Positions 1 through 7,778 of a stretch of DNA of 8,556 nt are shown piece after piece. The position numbers and the translations under genes were made by a program. The notes beneath the pieces are model-generated. The model ran no database searches. It worked only from the letters and a program-made list of their open reading frames with translations, and had not been told where the DNA came from. Positions within the stretch are counted from its first letter, which is position 1, and the number at the start of each line of letters is the position of its first letter. Source of the DNA: Bacteroidota bacterium (GTDB lineage: Bacteria > Bacteroidota > Ignavibacteria > UBA10030 > UBA6906); assembly GCA_003541875.1 (NCBI GenBank), contig DPLS01000070.1, forward strand, positions 1-8,556, in the 5' to 3' direction.

Positions 1-1995
1 CCCAAGCATCTCTGGAACTCCCGCTGGGAAGGATATCAAGAGCATCGGCAAGGAGGGACAGAGAGCGTTGAGACCTTCCATCAGCGGAAAGATGGCACGA
101 CATTCCCTGTCGACGTCATCTCAAAACATCTCTGGTTCGGCGATGAGGAACTGCACGTTGCCGTTGTTCGTGATGTCACCGAACGTAAACGGATGGATGA
201 AGCGTTGCGACTGACGAGATTCACCATCGACAATGTTGCCGATGCGGTATATTGGATAGACCCGCACGCGAGGATTGTAGACGTCAACGCTGCTGCGAGC
301 GAGATGTTAGGATTCACCCGGGAACAGTTGCTCAGCATGTCTCTGTATGATATCAATGCCGACATGACACCTGAGCGGTGGAAGACAATTTGGTCGACCA
401 TTACCAGCAAGGGGAAGTTGACTTTCGAAACAAGGCATACCACAGCAGATGGCCGGATCATTCCGGTGGAGATCATCGCCAATCACATCGCCTTTGGGGA
501 CAGGGAGTTGGACTGTGCTTTTGTTCGTGATATTGCCGAACGCAAGCGGGTTGAGGAGGTGATCAGGGAAAGCCAGCGCCGCTTGAGCTTGTTCTTCAAC
601 CAGTCTCTGGACGGCTTTTACTTCAGTATGCTGGACGAACCGCAAGAATGGAATGAGGACACTGACAAAGATGAAGTCCTCGATTATGTGTTTACTCATC
701 AGAGGATCACAGAAATCAATGACGCGATGCTCGCGCAGTATGGCGCCGCGCGGGAGGACATTCTGGGTAGGCCCGTCAGCGCATTCTTCCACCATGACTC
801 AGAGCAAGGTCGCCTCCTTCGCAGAAGGCTGTTCGATGAAGGCCGTATCCACATCGAAACCAGCGAGCGGAAGATCGATGGCACACCGATCTGGATCGAG
901 GGCGACTATATGTGCATCTACGACGAACGGCACAAAATTATTGGTACATTCGGCGTTCAGCACGACATTACCGAGCGAAAGCGGGCTGAGGAGGCGCTCA
1001 GGGCCAGTGAAGAACAACTCCGGCATATCACAGAGAACATGAGCGACGTTGTTTTGGAGGGAGACGAGAGAGGGTTGTTCCGCTACATCAGTCCCTCATT
1101 CCACGCTGCGTTGGGTTACAAAGCATCCGATTTTATTGGGAAACCACTTTTTGATCTGGTGCATCCTGATGACTACACGCGAGTGAAGAGACAATACCTA
1201 CTGGCCGCTCTTCCTGAGAAAGGGGCCGAACTGGAATTCCGCTGTAGACATGCCAACGGCCACTACGTCCATGCCTCGGTTATCGGCACTGGTCTCGTGG
1301 ACGAAAAGGGGAGACGAAAGGGGGCAGTACTAAGCTGTCGCGATGTCACCGAACGCAAGAATGCCGAAGAACTCGTCAAGGCCTCGCTTCGCGAAAAGGA
1401 AGTGCTTCTCAAAGAGATTCATCATCGGGTCAAGAACAATCTCCAGGTGATTTCAAGCCTGCTCAATCTCCAATCCCAGTATGTCAAGGATCAGCAGTCG
1501 CTTTCCTTGTTTAAAGATAGTCAGAGCCGCGTCAAGTCCATGGCGCTGATTCACGAGAAGCTGTATCAGTCAGAGGATTTTGCCAATATTGACTTCGCCC
1601 TCTACGTGAGAAACTTGACCGGGTTCTTATATCGATCCTACGTCATCGACCCGAATATCGTAACAATAGTGGTGGACATTCAGAATATTCAACTGAACAT
1701 GGAGAAGGCGATTCCTTGCGGCCTGATCATCAATGAACTCGTTTCGAACAGTCTCAAGTACGCCTTCCCGAGCGGCAATTCAGGACGCATTTGTGTCGCA
1801 CTCTCTGCCTGTGATGATTCAATGCTGACGATGATTGTTCGTGACAACGGTGTAGGGTTACCTGAGCACATCAGTCTTCGGGCTACCGAGTCATTGGGCC
1901 TGCAGCTTGTTGCATCGCTTGCCGATCAGCTGGGGGCTACCATTGATGTGAAGAGGGCAGGCGGCACAGAGTATGAAATCAGTTTTCCCAGGTGA
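1..1995 (+). CDS. Multi-PAS sensor histidine kinase, HisKA_2 type (5' end outside window)
   Basis: The frame is open from base 1, so the gene starts upstream; the ATG at 193 is internal, because the 64 codons before it encode the end of another PAS domain (RDVTERKR at visible residues 56-63). Of 664 visible residues, PAS domains occupy about 70-180, 185-325 and 335-450, ending in RDIAERKR, HDITERKR and RDVTERKN. The second of these has the longer form with an LDEP-containing insert. A HisKA_2 dimerisation domain follows, with KEIHHRVKNN (probable phosphoacceptor His475, the second His), then a HATPase with N-box NELVSNSLKYAF (Asn583) and G1 box DNGVGLP (Asp615). No membrane segment or receiver domain is visible, so the visible part is a cytosolic autokinase that must pass phosphate to a separate receiver. 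The N-terminal receiver of the next gene is the obvious candidate. Family assignment is sure; the ligand is unknown. Confidence 0.95.
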   Translation, partial: PKHLWNSRWEGYQEHRQGGTESVETFHQRKDGTTFPVDVISKHLWFGDEELHVAVVRDVTERKRMDEALRLTRFTIDNVADAVYWIDPHARIVDVNAAASEMLGFTREQLLSMSLYDINADMTPERWKTIWSTITSKGKLTFETRHTTADGRIIPVEIIANHIAFGDRELDCAFVRDIAERKRVEEVIRESQRRLSLFFNQSLDGFYFSMLDEPQEWNEDTDKDEVLDYVFTHQRITEINDAMLAQYGAAREDILGRPVSAFFHHDSEQGRLLRRRLFDEGRIHIETSERKIDGTPIWIEGDYMCIYDERHKIIGTFGVQHDITERKRAEEALRASEEQLRHITENMSDVVLEGDERGLFRYISPSFHAALGYKASDFIGKPLFDLVHPDDYTRVKRQYLLAALPEKGAELEFRCRHANGHYVHASVIGTGLVDEKGRRKGAVLSCRDVTERKNAEELVKASLREKEVLLKEIHHRVKNNLQVISSLLNLQSQYVKDQQSLSLFKDSQSRVKSMALIHEKLYQSEDFANIDFALYVRNLTGFLYRSYVIDPNIVTIVVDIQNIQLNMEKAIPCGLIINELVSNSLKYAFPSGNSGRICVALSACDDSMLTMIVRDNGVGLPEHISLRATESLGLQLVASLADQLGATIDVKRAGGTEYEISFPR

Positions 1996-2034
1996 AGAAT
2001 GTATCGAACTGACCTTCACCACGCGTCTCGAGTA

Positions 2035-2071
2035 ACTCCTCGCCTGGCAAGCCGTCTGAAGTGTGAGGAGT
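2035..2071 (+). promoter_or_regulatory. Possible RNA hairpin masking a Shine-Dalgarno in the inter-kinase gap
   Basis: ACTCCTC at 2035-2041 is the exact reverse complement of GAGGAGT at 2065-2071. The pairing extends inward by one G-U and one C-G pair, giving about nine pairs around a 19-base loop. The right arm contains GAGGAG, the best Shine-Dalgarno in the gap, placed 8 bases before the ATG at 2079. If formed, the hairpin would hide that site and so damp translation of the short leader frame and, through coupling, of the hybrid kinase. There is no U-tract, so it is not a terminator. A 7-base exact match can occur by chance in a gap of this size. Confidence 0.3.
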
Positions 2072-2078
2072 GAGGCGT

Positions 2079-2123
2079 ATGATCGATACGAATACGCAAT
2101 CTAAACCAGGGGTTCAGGAATGA
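2079..2123 (+). CDS. Candidate 14-codon leader ORF coupled to the hybrid kinase
   Basis: The reading frame [14 protein letters not shown] starts at ATG 2079, 8 bases after GAGGAG (2065-2070). It ends at TGA 2121-2123, which overlaps the hybrid-kinase ATG (2120-2122) as ATGA, the classic arrangement for translational reinitiation. The peptide has no recognisable motif and is probably not functional as a product; if translated, its role would be to deliver ribosomes to the kinase start. The kinase also has its own AGGGG (2108-2112), so coupling would be additive, not essential. So short a frame could be chance. Confidence 0.3.
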   Translation: MIDTNTQSKPGVQE

Positions 2124-5100
2124 GTAAGACCGCCGTGGCAAGAATCGTTATTGTCGAAGATGAGAACATCACAGCCCTGGACATTCGAAGCCGGCTGCAA
2201 GGACTTGGCTATCAGGTTCTCGCAACCGCTTCATCGGGTGGAGAGGCACTTGAGAAAGTTGCAGAGTTCAGGCCGGACCTTGTCTTGATGGATATAGTGC
2301 TCAAGGGCTCCATGGATGGTGTGCAAGCTGCCGGGATGATACGAAGCCAGCACAACATCCCAGTTGTCTATCTGACTGCCTTTTCGGACAATGACACGCT
2401 GCAACGCGCGCGGGTTACGGAGCCATTTGGCTACGTCCTTAAGCCTTTCGAAGAGCGAGACCTTCACTCCACGATCGAGATGGCTCTCTACAAGCACCGT
2501 ATGGAAGAGAAGCAACGCGCAAGTGAAGAGCGCTACCGCATGTTTTCGGAGCTTGCTTCAGACTATGTGTATTCGGCTTCCGTGAAAGGAGATGCGATTG
2601 AGACGGAGTGGGTTGCCGGGGGGTTTCAACGCGTTACTGGTTTCACACTGGAGGAAGTAAGAACCCGCGGAGGTTGGTTGTCTGTCCTCCATCCCGACGA
2701 CGCACCAGGTGTGCTTGAAGGCGTGCAGAGGGCGTTGAAAGATAGTGGGGGTGAGTTCGAATATCGTATCACTACAAAAACGGGTGAAACCCGTTGGCTG
2801 CACGACTACATCCGCCCGGTGTTGGATGCGCAGCAACGGAAAGTGATTGGCATCGTTGGCGGGGCACGGGATATCACCGAGCGCAAGAGAGCAGAGGAAG
2901 CCTTGCGCGAAACCAATGCGTTCAGCGAATCACTCCTGCGAACCATGCCATTGGGAATAGAGATCGTTGACGAACAAGGGAGGATACTGTTTGTCAGCAA
3001 AGCCATGCGTGATCTGGTTGGCGAGGACCCCGTTGGTAGAACATGTTGGACTGTGTACAAGGACGACAAGCAGCAATGCCACGATTGTGTTCTTAAGCGC
3101 GGGATCACGTTTGACGGCGTGGAAACCATCGAAAGCTGTAGTGTCCTCGGTGGACGAACATTTCTGATCAGCCATGTCGGGATGATGTATCATGGGAAAA
3201 AGGCAATGTTGGAGGTGTTTCATGATATTACCCACCGCCAGCAGGCCGAGAAAGCGCTTCGGCAGTCTGAAACCCAGTATCGTCTTCTCTTTCTGGAGAA
3301 TCCGTACCCCATCTGGGTGTACGATCGTGAGACTCTCAGGTTCCTTGCAGTGAACAATGCAGCAGTCCGGCACTATGGCTATTCGAGAGATGAATTTCTG
3401 TCGATGACACTGAATGATCTTCGACCCAGCCAAGGAGCTGACGCGCTCCTGAAGAAAACCCTTGCGGACGAAACCGGGGTTGACGATGCGGGCGTATGGA
3501 AGCATCGAAAGAAAGATGGCTCCATCGCCTTTGTCGAAGCTACCATGCGTACAACGGAGTTCCTGGGAAGAGATGCGGCGATTGTTGTAGTGAATGACAT
3601 CACCAGTCGCAGGCAGTCAGAGGAGAAGATCTCGATGTTCGGACACGCCATCGGCAGTATCGGCGAGGCACTGAGCATTACAGATCTGAGCAATCGTATT
3701 CTCTTTGTGAATGACGCGTTCCTCAAGACCTATGGATATACAGAACAAGAGGTCGTCGGCAAGTCCATCTCGATTGTCCGCCCTCCCAACGCGCCGCCGC
3801 CCGATCTTCCGACGATTCTTGCTCGTACTCTGCAGGGGGGCTGGCAAGGTGAGCTGATCAACCGGCGAAAAGATGGAACGGAATTTCCCATCAGCCTCTC
3901 AACATCGGTCGTCTACGATGACAAGGGACGGGCCATTGCGTTGGTGAGCGTTGCACAAGACGTCAGCCAGCAAAAGCAGCTCGAGCATCAGGTGCGGCAA
4001 TCCCAAAAGATGGAAAGCATGGGAACCATGGTGGGGGGCATCTCGCATGACTTCAACAACATCCTAAACAACATCCTGGGGTTTGTATATCAGCTCAGGA
4101 AATACTCGAACGACCCGGAGAAGATCGCAAAGTACGTCGATACGATTGAAAAGTCTGCAACCCGTGGTGCAGACCTCGCAAACCAGCTCCTCTCCATCGT
4201 TCGCAAGAAGAAGCGTGATGATGAGCTGGTCAACATCAATACGTTAGTTGATGAAGTCATAGCGTTGATGCGAGAGACCTTCCCGAAGAACATCACTTTG
4301 GAAAAGACTCTGCCCTCACAGCCCCTCACAACCCTGGGCAACCATGGAGAGTTGTATCAAGCGGTACTCAATCTCTGCCTGAATGCCCGCGACGCAATGC
4401 CTGATGGTGGGATACTCACGCTGGATGTGGTCGAAAGTGTGGTTCAAGGAGAGGTTCCGCATGCAGTCGTGTCGTCATCGTTTGCGCCGGGCCAGAAGTG
4501 TATGAAGATCCAGGTTCGAGATACCGGAATCGGAATCGCCAAACCCATCCTCGACAAGATCTTTGATCCGTTCTTCACAACCAAAGATCGCGGAAAAGGG
4601 ACCGGGCTTGGCCTTTCCGTGGTCTATAGCATTGTGAAGAACCACAAGGGAACAATTGCAGTCGATACAGAGGAAGGACGCGGAAGTGCATTCTCCGTCT
4701 ATCTCCCGATCGCAGAAGCCAGCAAGGCCGAAAGGATAGACGAAGAAGCTAATGTGCTGCCCGAATCTTCTGTTGGGTATATTCTCCTCGTTGATGACGA
4801 AGCACCCATGCTCGAGTTGGGTAAAGAGCTTCTCGAAGATCAGGGCTACAAGGTGATGGTCGCACGCGATGGAATGGAGGCTCTTCAGATCTATCGGGAG
4901 CGTTGGAAGGAGATTGCTCTTGTAGTTCTTGATCTTGTAATGCCCAAGCTCGACGGCGGACAGACGTTCCTCGAAATGAAGAAGTCCAATCCTGCAATCA
5001 AAGCCTTCTTCTGCACGGGTTATTCGTCTGATCAAGTGATTTCATCGCTGCTCTCTGAGGAGTCTCTGTGTGCGCTGCAGAAGCCTTTCAAACCAATGGA

Positions 5101-5137
5101 GTTCATGAAAATGGTCAAGGGAGTGCTATCGACGTAA
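2120..5137 (+). CDS. Hybrid histidine kinase, REC-PAS(x4)-HisKA-HATPase-REC
   Basis: This is a 1005-residue cytosolic phosphorelay protein with no membrane segments. Residues 8-122 form a receiver with Glu13/Asp14, phosphoacceptor Asp58 ([10 protein letters not shown]), Thr86 and Lys108. Four PAS domains follow at about 138-262 (ending RDITERKR), 270-380 (HDITHRQQ), 385-505 (NDITSRRQ) and 510-630 (QDVSQQKQ). The second carries Cys309, Cys320, Cys323 and Cys340, including a CxxC. The kinase core has H-box [13 protein letters not shown] (His643), N-box [12 protein letters not shown]1 DTGIGI, an F-box FDPFFTTK and G2 GKGTGLGL, all of the NtrB-like type. A C-terminal receiver has Asp892/Asp893, Asp938 (VVLDLVMP), Thr966 and Lys988. 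All catalytic residues are present. ATG 2120 is chosen for the AGGGG at 2108-2112, spaced 7 bases, and because the REC fold begins at once. The N-terminal REC probably takes phosphate from the upstream kinase; the final output is not visible, as no DNA-binding domain is present. Confidence 0.96.
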   Translation: MSKTAVARIVIVEDENITALDIRSRLQGLGYQVLATASSGGEALEKVAEFRPDLVLMDIVLKGSMDGVQAAGMIRSQHNIPVVYLTAFSDNDTLQRARVTEPFGYVLKPFEERDLHSTIEMALYKHRMEEKQRASEERYRMFSELASDYVYSASVKGDAIETEWVAGGFQRVTGFTLEEVRTRGGWLSVLHPDDAPGVLEGVQRALKDSGGEFEYRITTKTGETRWLHDYIRPVLDAQQRKVIGIVGGARDITERKRAEEALRETNAFSESLLRTMPLGIEIVDEQGRILFVSKAMRDLVGEDPVGRTCWTVYKDDKQQCHDCVLKRGITFDGVETIESCSVLGGRTFLISHVGMMYHGKKAMLEVFHDITHRQQAEKALRQSETQYRLLFLENPYPIWVYDRETLRFLAVNNAAVRHYGYSRDEFLSMTLNDLRPSQGADALLKKTLADETGVDDAGVWKHRKKDGSIAFVEATMRTTEFLGRDAAIVVVNDITSRRQSEEKISMFGHAIGSIGEALSITDLSNRILFVNDAFLKTYGYTEQEVVGKSISIVRPPNAPPPDLPTILARTLQGGWQGELINRRKDGTEFPISLSTSVVYDDKGRAIALVSVAQDVSQQKQLEHQVRQSQKMESMGTMVGGISHDFNNILNNILGFVYQLRKYSNDPEKIAKYVDTIEKSATRGADLANQLLSIVRKKKRDDELVNINTLVDEVIALMRETFPKNITLEKTLPSQPLTTLGNHGELYQAVLNLCLNARDAMPDGGILTLDVVESVVQGEVPHAVVSSSFAPGQKCMKIQVRDTGIGIAKPILDKIFDPFFTTKDRGKGTGLGLSVVYSIVKNHKGTIAVDTEEGRGSAFSVYLPIAEASKAERIDEEANVLPESSVGYILLVDDEAPMLELGKELLEDQGYKVMVARDGMEALQIYRERWKEIALVVLDLVMPKLDGGQTFLEMKKSNPAIKAFFCTGYSSDQVISSLLSEESLCALQKPFKPMEFMKMVKGVLST

Positions 5138-5158
5138 CAGGCCACCAGCATTTCCTCG

Positions 5159-5243
5159 CGGTGTCAACTTCAGATTCCAAGCCCCACCTCGCTGAACCCT
5201 CATCAACCATCTGGCTAATATTCACCATCATCACTTGACACCG
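5159..5243. repeat. 9-bp inverted repeat in the intergenic region
   Basis: CGGTGTCAA at 5159-5167 and TTGACACCG at 5235-5243 are exact reverse complements separated by 67 bases. They lie in the 274-base stretch (5138-5411) between the hybrid kinase and the small zinc-finger-like gene. The right copy includes TTGACA, but no good -10 element lies 16-18 bases downstream. It could be a pair of operator half-sites or chance. I see no convincing gene, tRNA or intrinsic terminator in the rest of this stretch. Confidence 0.3.
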
Positions 5244-5411
5244 GGTCACTGCCCAAAGATCAAGGCCCTGTTCTCAGCCAACGGAACTGCTTTTCCCGGA
5301 CTGATTCGACGGATTCCCGATTCCATCTTCTCACAGAGCACTCGCCACTGTGCTGGCATATCCTTTGACGTAGCCACCAGAGCAAGCAGCTTAACCAGGA
5401 ATTGAAAGTAA

Positions 5412-5636
5412 ATGCAAGCATTCTTTAAGCGATGTACACTCTGTGGCCGGGAATGGACCACGAGAGAAGAGTTTCTGAATGACATGACTCTTCACCTGAA
5501 CGGACATCAATGGAACCGGAAAAAAGTCCAGTCCGGTGAGCTTGCAGAGGGGCTGTTGATATTCACGCACAATGTTGAGGAATGCGGTACGTCGCTTGCA
5601 GTTGCAGCATCGCAATTCCGTGAACGCAAGCGGTAG
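5412..5636 (+). CDS. Small zinc-finger-like protein, 74 aa, function unknown
   Basis: The protein begins with a CTLCGREW knuckle (Cys8, Cys11) and has a later THNVEECGT segment (His53, Cys58). This gives a four-ligand CxxC...HxxxxC set suited to one structural zinc. It resembles, from memory, a widespread family of small bacterial hypothetical proteins with the pattern C-x2-CG-x2-W, then R-x-x-FL-x-D, then a GL-hydrophobic-F-x-H and a CGT motif; all these elements are visible here (RxEFLND at 18-24, EGLLIFTH at 46-53, CGTSLA at 58-63). No signal peptide or membrane segment is seen, so it is cytosolic. ATG 5412 follows AGGAA at 5397-5401, spaced 10 bases. It lies 26 bases before the next small gene, so they are probably cotranscribed. 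The role is unknown; protein binding or regulation is possible. Confidence 0.72.
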   Translation: MQAFFKRCTLCGREWTTREEFLNDMTLHLNGHQWNRKKVQSGELAEGLLIFTHNVEECGTSLAVAASQFRERKR

Positions 5637-5662
5637 TCTGAACACCAAGGGCAGGAGCAACC

Positions 5663-5866
5663 ATGGAAGAGAATACAGGCGCAGGCGGGATTGTTGATAC
5701 GTTTGACACAGCAGAGCACTGCTCGGAGTGTGGGCACACTTGGAAGTACGATGAGCCGGCTCACTATGCCGACTGCCGCTTCTTTGTTCTGGATGAGCAG
5801 CTCGATGATGAGGAAGACGGTGGTGACAACATCGGTTGGAGGAGTTACCGGATCGCGTTGCCCTAA
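5663..5866 (+). CDS. Small Cys/His-rich acidic protein, 67 aa, function unknown
   Basis: I do not recognise this protein. It has CSECGHTW (Cys20, Cys23) followed by His34 and Cys38 (HYADC), a CxxC-x10-HxxxC layout compatible with one zinc site, then a strongly acidic stretch (DEQLDDEEDGGD, residues 44-55). It has no signal peptide or membrane segment. The start is supported by AGGAG at 5653-5657, 5 bases before the ATG, and the frame is preferred over an overlapping frame at 5691-5903, which has no comparable ribosome site or motif. It follows the 74-residue zinc-finger-like gene by 26 bases and shares its CxxC...H...C logic and a W four residues after the second Cys, although the spacing differs; the two may be distant relatives or functional partners. 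Confidence 0.65.
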   Translation: MEENTGAGGIVDTFDTAEHCSECGHTWKYDEPAHYADCRFFVLDEQLDDEEDGGDNIGWRSYRIALP

Positions 5867-5980
5867 AGGGTTTCTCTTCCAATGTCTTCGTGAAGATTTG
5901 TAGTACAGCATAACAGAAGTAAGTCGCAGACCGCCAGTGGTAGCGAGGAGCTTCTTTAACCATTACCAAAACATCAACAG

Positions 5981-5987
5981 AAAGGAG
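5981..5987 (+). promoter_or_regulatory. Ribosome binding site fixing the porin start
   Basis: AAAGGAG lies 9 bases before ATG 5997. This decides against the in-frame GTG at 5937, which has no Shine-Dalgarno and would add 20 residues in front of a normal signal peptide. Confidence 0.85.
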
Positions 5988-5996
5988 ATTCCCGTA

Positions 5997-7244
5997 ATGA
6001 GAATCTACCAGAGGCATCTTGTCGCAGTATTCTGTGTTTCGCTGCTCGCCATGATTGGTGCAGAAACGGCGATGGCACAGACCCCTCTTCACATGTATGG
6101 CTACTTCTCGACCCGATTCGAGAAGACGTACGAAACGTACGGGCCGAACGGAGTCATTGACGAGGCATCGCCATCCGATTTTGCCTACCCGTACTTCAAT
6201 CTCATGGGTCAGTATTCGATCAACGATCAATTCAGGGCGTTCCTGAATATCAACGGTGCGAAGGCTTCCACACTGGATCTTCGCAACTTTTGGGGCGAGT
6301 ACTCAGCCTCCAGGAATCTCAACCTGAGGATAGGGAAGATCTACAGAAAGTTCGGTCTCTATAACGAGATTCTCGATGCAGTCCCTACATACTACGGGAT
6401 TGAAGCTCCAGAGCTCTTCGATGCGGACCATCTTATGATTTCAAGGACCACCATGGCGATGGTGTACGGAGCTGCTGATCTCGGCCCAGGGGTGTTCTCC
6501 TACAGCGGTTCAACCGACAATGGTGAAGGCGATCCGCTTAATGCTCCGAGCAAGAACTCATTCCCGTTCTGCTATGACTTTGCGTATTCATTTGATGGCG
6601 GCAACTACACAGTCGGTACTTCGGGGTATTCCACCTTCGGCGATGCCACACCGAACGTCGCCATCAACGGCGGTTCCCCAAAGAGTGGTGTGCTGAATTG
6701 GATGGCGAAGGACAAGTTCACGGTATTCGGGGTGTACGGTGAAGCGAAAGTCAACAATCTGACACTCCAAGGCGAATACTGGACTTCTGCGCACAAAGCG
6801 GTGAGGGATACTGCGAAGGTGAAGACTGTTGTCACGAGTGCCGGCATCAGCAGCATACAACGGGAGCGCTTCCTGATCAACCCTGCAGCTCCTGGTGCCG
6901 TAAAGGGTACGAACGTGAGAACAAACGCTTCATATGTTATTCAGACCTGGTATCTTCGCGCAGGATACTCATTTGAAACCGGCATCGGAGAAATTGCACC
7001 CTACCTTCAGTGGGATTGGTACAAGAACCCTGAGACCATTGCCAACAAGACCTATGGAGGAGACGATGAAGCGGGTGTTGCCGACGATGGGATATTTAAC
7101 AAGTCAACTGTTGGTGTAATCTACCGACCAACATCGGAAGTGGCTGTGAAGTTCGATCAGAGCTTCCACTTCTACAAGTTCAATGGAGAGAACGTGCGCT
7201 ATCCTGAAATCCGCCTCGATTTCTCCTTCACATTCGGAATATAA
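5997..7244 (+). CDS. Outer-membrane porin-like beta-barrel protein
   Basis: This 415-residue protein starts with a signal peptide: a basic start (MRIYQRH), a hydrophobic core at residues 8-22 and an AMA cleavage site near residue 27, just before a first strand, LHMYGYFSTRF. The rest shows the alternating aromatic/polar strands and Gly/Asn/Asp-rich turns of a barrel, for example residues 58-85 and 99-120, ending in a strand LDFSFTFGI. The LRIGKIYRKFGLYNE segment followed by a long loop recalls OprO/OprP-type and related porins, where this region forms a constriction loop, but no phosphate-selective signature can be claimed. It would let a small solute cross the outer membrane. It is the first gene of a likely operon; the next gene starts 25 bases later and encodes a PstS-like protein, suggesting an anion or phosphate-type substrate. 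That is inference from context. Only two cysteines are seen, one of them in the signal peptide. Confidence 0.82.
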   Translation: MRIYQRHLVAVFCVSLLAMIGAETAMAQTPLHMYGYFSTRFEKTYETYGPNGVIDEASPSDFAYPYFNLMGQYSINDQFRAFLNINGAKASTLDLRNFWGEYSASRNLNLRIGKIYRKFGLYNEILDAVPTYYGIEAPELFDADHLMISRTTMAMVYGAADLGPGVFSYSGSTDNGEGDPLNAPSKNSFPFCYDFAYSFDGGNYTVGTSGYSTFGDATPNVAINGGSPKSGVLNWMAKDKFTVFGVYGEAKVNNLTLQGEYWTSAHKAVRDTAKVKTVVTSAGISSIQRERFLINPAAPGAVKGTNVRTNASYVIQTWYLRAGYSFETGIGEIAPYLQWDWYKNPETIANKTYGGDDEAGVADDGIFNKSTVGVIYRPTSEVAVKFDQSFHFYKFNGENVRYPEIRLDFSFTFGI

Positions 7245-7269
7245 ACTACTCATTGAGGAGACTAGTCTC

Positions 7270-7710
7270 ATGAAAAAGAGAATACAGAACATCTTCATGG
7301 TAACTGTCTTGCTGGTTGTGATTCTGGCAATCGGTACGACCGCCACCGTGCAGGCACAGGTCAGCATTATCGTTGCGAAGTCTTCGACACAAAAGGTCTC
7401 AAAGGAGGAAGCCAAGGACATCTTTGCCGGTGCAACCGCTGCTTGGGGAAACGGCGCAAAGATCCAGGTCATCGACCAATCGGATACCGAGGCTGGCAAG
7501 AAATTCTATGATGAATTCGTTGGAAAATCTGCAAACCAGGTTCGTCTGCAGTGGACCAAGCTCGTGTTGTCCGGGCAGGCTCAGGCTCCCAAGAAATGTG
7601 GTGATGATGAGGCTGTGCGGAAGGCTGTGGCGGAGGATCCGAACGCAATCGGGTACATCCAGAGTAATGCCATGGATGGGTCCGTGAAAGAGATCGCACG
7701 CATACAATAA
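7270..7710 (+). CDS. Small secreted PstS-like (PBP-like) substrate-binding protein
   Basis: The 146-residue product has a signal peptide (MKKR, hydrophobic core 9-23, VQA cleavage near residue 32) and a mature part of about 115 residues. That matches one domain of the phosphate-binding PBP family: strand VSIIVAKSS, then KEEAKDIFAGATAAWGNG, then IQVIDQSDTEAGKKFYDEF, then QWTKLVLSG, and the hallmark DPNAIGYIQSNAMDGSVK near the C-terminus. True PstS is about 320 residues with two lobes, so this is a minimal single-domain form and not a truncation: the start (GAGGAG at 7255-7260, spacing 9) and the stop are intact. No permease or ATPase gene is adjacent, so it probably does not serve a PstABC importer. 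Similar short proteins are, as I recall, found next to porins and sensor proteins. Here it sits between a porin and a chemoreceptor, suggesting a ligand-capture or sensory role in the periplasm. Confidence 0.85.
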   Translation: MKKRIQNIFMVTVLLVVILAIGTTATVQAQVSIIVAKSSTQKVSKEEAKDIFAGATAAWGNGAKIQVIDQSDTEAGKKFYDEFVGKSANQVRLQWTKLVLSGQAQAPKKCGDDEAVRKAVAEDPNAIGYIQSNAMDGSVKEIARIQ

Positions 7711-7727
7711 GCAATCAAGACAACGCA

Positions 7728-7759
7728 TGTGGGGACAGCGCGTAAAAGCTGTCCCCATG
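7728..7759 (+). other. Strong intercistronic RNA hairpin without U-tract
   Basis: TGGGGACAGC (7730-7739) pairs perfectly with GCTGTCCCCA (7748-7757), with two further G-U pairs outside and an 8-base loop GCGTAAAA. It lies between the PstS-like gene and the chemoreceptor, ending 4 bases before the latter's AAAGGAG. The bases after the stem (gcactaaagg) are not a U-tract, so a classical intrinsic terminator is unlikely. A stem here could protect the 3' end of the upstream mRNA segment, mark an RNase cut, or reduce downstream expression so that the receptor is made in smaller amounts than the porin and binding protein. Confidence 0.6.
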
Positions 7760-7778
7760 CACTAAAGGAGATTGGCAA

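Noticed and set aside
193..195. ATG 193 as start of the first kinase
   Set aside because: The same frame is open back to base 1 and encodes a PAS domain end just before it; there is no Shine-Dalgarno in front of 193.
2930..3505. 191-codon open frame on the - strand inside the hybrid kinase
   Set aside because: The + strand frame encodes PAS domains continuously through this stretch; the reverse frame has no family signature and is a shadow.
5235..5263. TTGACA at 5235-5240 as a sigma-70 promoter -35
   Set aside because: The hexamer 17 bases downstream is GATCAA, a poor -10, and alternatives at 16 or 18 bases are no better.
5246..5485. 79-codon open frame on the - strand in the intergenic stretch
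   Set aside because: It overlaps the start of the 74-residue gene, has no motif, and cannot be told from chance; it is not supported as a gene or a gene remnant.
5937..5939. GTG 5937 as the porin start
   Set aside because: It has no ribosome binding site and would place 20 extra residues before a standard signal peptide; ATG 5997 has AAAGGAG at the right distance.
5939..5952. Possible sigma-54 promoter (TGGTAGC...GAGC) upstream of the porin
   Set aside because: The spacing between the GG and GC elements is one base short of the invariant GG-N10-GC, and the flanking consensus is weak.
5391..6230. 279-codon open frame on the - strand
   Set aside because: It lies opposite the two small zinc-finger-like genes and the porin signal peptide region, has no recognisable domain, and all supported genes here read on the + strand with good ribosome sites.
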